Source: an uncultured Selenomonadales bacterium (GTDB taxonomy: Bacteria > Bacillota > Negativicutes > Selenomonadales > Selenomonadaceae). Taken from it: a stretch of DNA of 5,362 nucleotides. The position numbers and the translations under genes are program-made. Location: NCBI GenBank assembly GCA_947165405.1, contig CAMVAG010000139.1, positions 1 to 5,362 on the forward strand, in the 5' to 3' direction. Positions 4,153 to 5,362 of the stretch are shown piece after piece. The stretch's first letter is position 1. Each line of letters starts with the position of its first letter. Below the pieces are notes generated by a model. The model had not been told where the DNA came from. It was given only the letters and a program-made list of their open reading frames with translations, and did no database searches.

Positions 4153-5362
4153 ATGGCGAAGTATGTGCCTCGCGTGTTGGTTTGCGGAGATGTCGAGGCG
4201 TTCCGAAAAAAAATCGGTGACAAGCCCGCCGAAGTTGTCGGGCAGATTGATTTCAATGAAAAAAATTTTACGGCGGAGGACATAAAAAATTTTCTCAACG
4301 GCGCGGCGGAATATTTGATTTTCACGGACGACTTGGAGCTTTACAATTACTTTAAAAAATTTCCGAAGCATTGGCAGATTATGTCTGTCGAAGGCTTTGC
4401 AAAAATAAATTCCGACGGCTTTTTTTCTTGCAAAATTTTCGAACCCATTATTTCCTTGCTCAACCGTGAAAAATTTTCGGGGCGCGTGTTAGATTTCGAT
4501 TGTTTCTTCGGCAAGAGTAATTTCCGAACAAAATTTTATTTGAAAGTTGAGCTTGATTGCATTGCTGAAAATTTTTATCCGATTTATGAAAATGTTTACG
4601 GGAAAATTTATCGCGCCTTCGAAGATTGCAAGTTTCATCACTTCGACGCGATTATATTAAGCAAGGAACGCTCGCCCGAAGAATTTATCGACGTGCTGAT
4701 TGAAACCGACGCTTTGACAGAAAAAATTTTTGCGTTCGTCAGAAAAAATTCCGCGCTTGAAAAATTTTTGGCGGCTAATCAAAATATTTTCGCGCAGGTT
4801 AAAGTTTTCGAGACGGTGAACGGCGCATGGTGTTTGATTGAAAAAATTATGCCGCCCGCAGATGTCGGAGTTTACGTCGTCACGCACAAGGACGCAAAAC
4901 TTTCCTCCCTGCCCGAAGGTTACAAAATCATTCACGCGGGGCACGCGCTTGCAAAAAAAAATTTCGGCTACGCGGGCGACGACACCGGCGACAATATCAG
5001 CCGGCTCAATCCTTTCCTCGACGAGGTCACCGCGCTCTACTGGATTTGGAAAAACACTTCGCACACGCACACCGGCTTTTGTCATTATCGCCGCTTCTTC
5101 ACGAGCGACACGACTCAAAAAATTTTCGACGCAGAAAAAATTTTAAGCGCGGAAGAAATTTTATCTGTCCTTCGCGATTATGATATTATCATTCAACATG
5201 AGGGATTCACAGACCGCACGCAACGCGATATGATGATTTTGTCGACGGGGCAGCCCGATTTGGTTCGTGTTGCCGAAAAAATTCTTCACGCTCATTTGAA
5301 TCGAACTCATCCCGATTATCTCGACGCCTTCGACGACGTGATGAACGGCTTTACACTTTTTG
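4153..5362 (+). CDS. DUF4422 glycosyltransferase-like protein with an uncharacterised N-terminal region, C-terminus cut off
   Basis: 403 codons are visible without a stop, and the gene continues past the right edge. The DUF4422 domain starts at about residue 238 (VGVYVVTHKD) and shows the family's conserved blocks: DDTGDNIS (276-283), NPFLDEVTALYWIWKN (up to 301) and GFCHYRRFF (308-316). Proteins with this domain are typically found in capsule, LPS or exopolysaccharide clusters and are thought to be glycosyltransferases; the acceptor here is unknown. Residues 1-235 are a separate region I cannot assign. It opens like a small alpha/beta fold (RVLVCGDVEAF) and contains VLDFDCFFGKSNFRTKFYL and a helical ERSPEEFIDVLIETDALTEKI segment. 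There is no signal peptide or transmembrane helix, so it is probably cytoplasmic or membrane-peripheral. ATG 4153 has a strong SD 7 nt upstream. The codon use, rich in AAA, AAT and TTT, resembles the neighbouring operon. It is divergent from the acetyltransferase operon. Confidence 0.9.
   Translation, partial: MAKYVPRVLVCGDVEAFRKKIGDKPAEVVGQIDFNEKNFTAEDIKNFLNGAAEYLIFTDDLELYNYFKKFPKHWQIMSVEGFAKINSDGFFSCKIFEPIISLLNREKFSGRVLDFDCFFGKSNFRTKFYLKVELDCIAENFYPIYENVYGKIYRAFEDCKFHHFDAIILSKERSPEEFIDVLIETDALTEKIFAFVRKNSALEKFLAANQNIFAQVKVFETVNGAWCLIEKIMPPADVGVYVVTHKDAKLSSLPEGYKIIHAGHALAKKNFGYAGDDTGDNISRLNPFLDEVTALYWIWKNTSHTHTGFCHYRRFFTSDTTQKIFDAEKILSAEEILSVLRDYDIIIQHEGFTDRTQRDMMILSTGQPDLVRVAEKILHAHLNRTHPDYLDAFDDVMNGFTLF

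Noticed and set aside
4015..4371. Minus-strand ORF across the divergent promoter region
   Set aside because: It covers the start of the DUF4422 gene in antisense and runs through both promoters. It has no family resemblance and arises from the A/T-rich codon bias.
4657..5118. Minus-strand ORF of 153 codons inside the DUF4422 gene
   Set aside because: The plus frame contains the conserved DUF4422 blocks, so the antisense frame is a shadow.

Overview
The window is bacterial, with five well-supported protein genes plus one small-ORF candidate. Strong AGGAGG-type ribosome binding sites, GTG and TTG starts, TATAAT-type promoters and the protein families point to Bacillota. A Negativicutes (Selenomonadaceae-like) source is my best guess, but it rests on general resemblance and not on a marker gene.

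Left part (1-1272, minus strand): a long open frame of 424 codons enters from its start at 1272 and runs off the left edge without a stop. It encodes a protein of unknown function. A probably folded N-terminal region and a Q/P-rich linker lead into a perfectly in-frame tandem array of 13-residue Q/N/G-rich repeats, with twelve full units and the start of a thirteenth. Divergent from it, across a 185-bp control region, is a stand-alone cytoplasmic von Willebrand A (vWA) protein with an intact MIDAS metal site (1467-2123, plus). It ends at a strong terminator at about 2137-2182 that can work in both directions.

Middle part (minus strand, read from right to left): a compact operon starts at a good sigma-A-type promoter (4085-4113). 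It holds a maltose/galactoside-type O-acetyltransferase with a TTG start, then two short CHR-family (chromate-transporter-like) membrane proteins that probably form one two-subunit transporter. The first two genes overlap by ATGA; the second and third are 12 nt apart, with the SD next to the stop codon. Downstream, the 220-bp stretch before the shared terminator holds a hairpin whose loop is the last stop codon, a second weak hairpin, and a possible 25-codon ORF for a single-helix hydrophobic peptide ending exactly at the terminator.

Right part (4153-5362, plus strand): a gene divergent from the operon encodes an uncharacterised N-terminal region of about 235 residues followed by a DUF4422 glycosyltransferase-like domain. 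It runs off the right edge. Its promoter and the operon promoter are back to back, with directly abutting -35 hexamers.

The acetyltransferase and the DUF4422 protein are both plausible carbohydrate-modifying enzymes, so the right half may serve surface polysaccharide synthesis, though the CHR transporters do not obviously fit. The best candidates for something undescribed are the repeat protein with its vWA neighbour, and the small ORF with the structured RNA around it.
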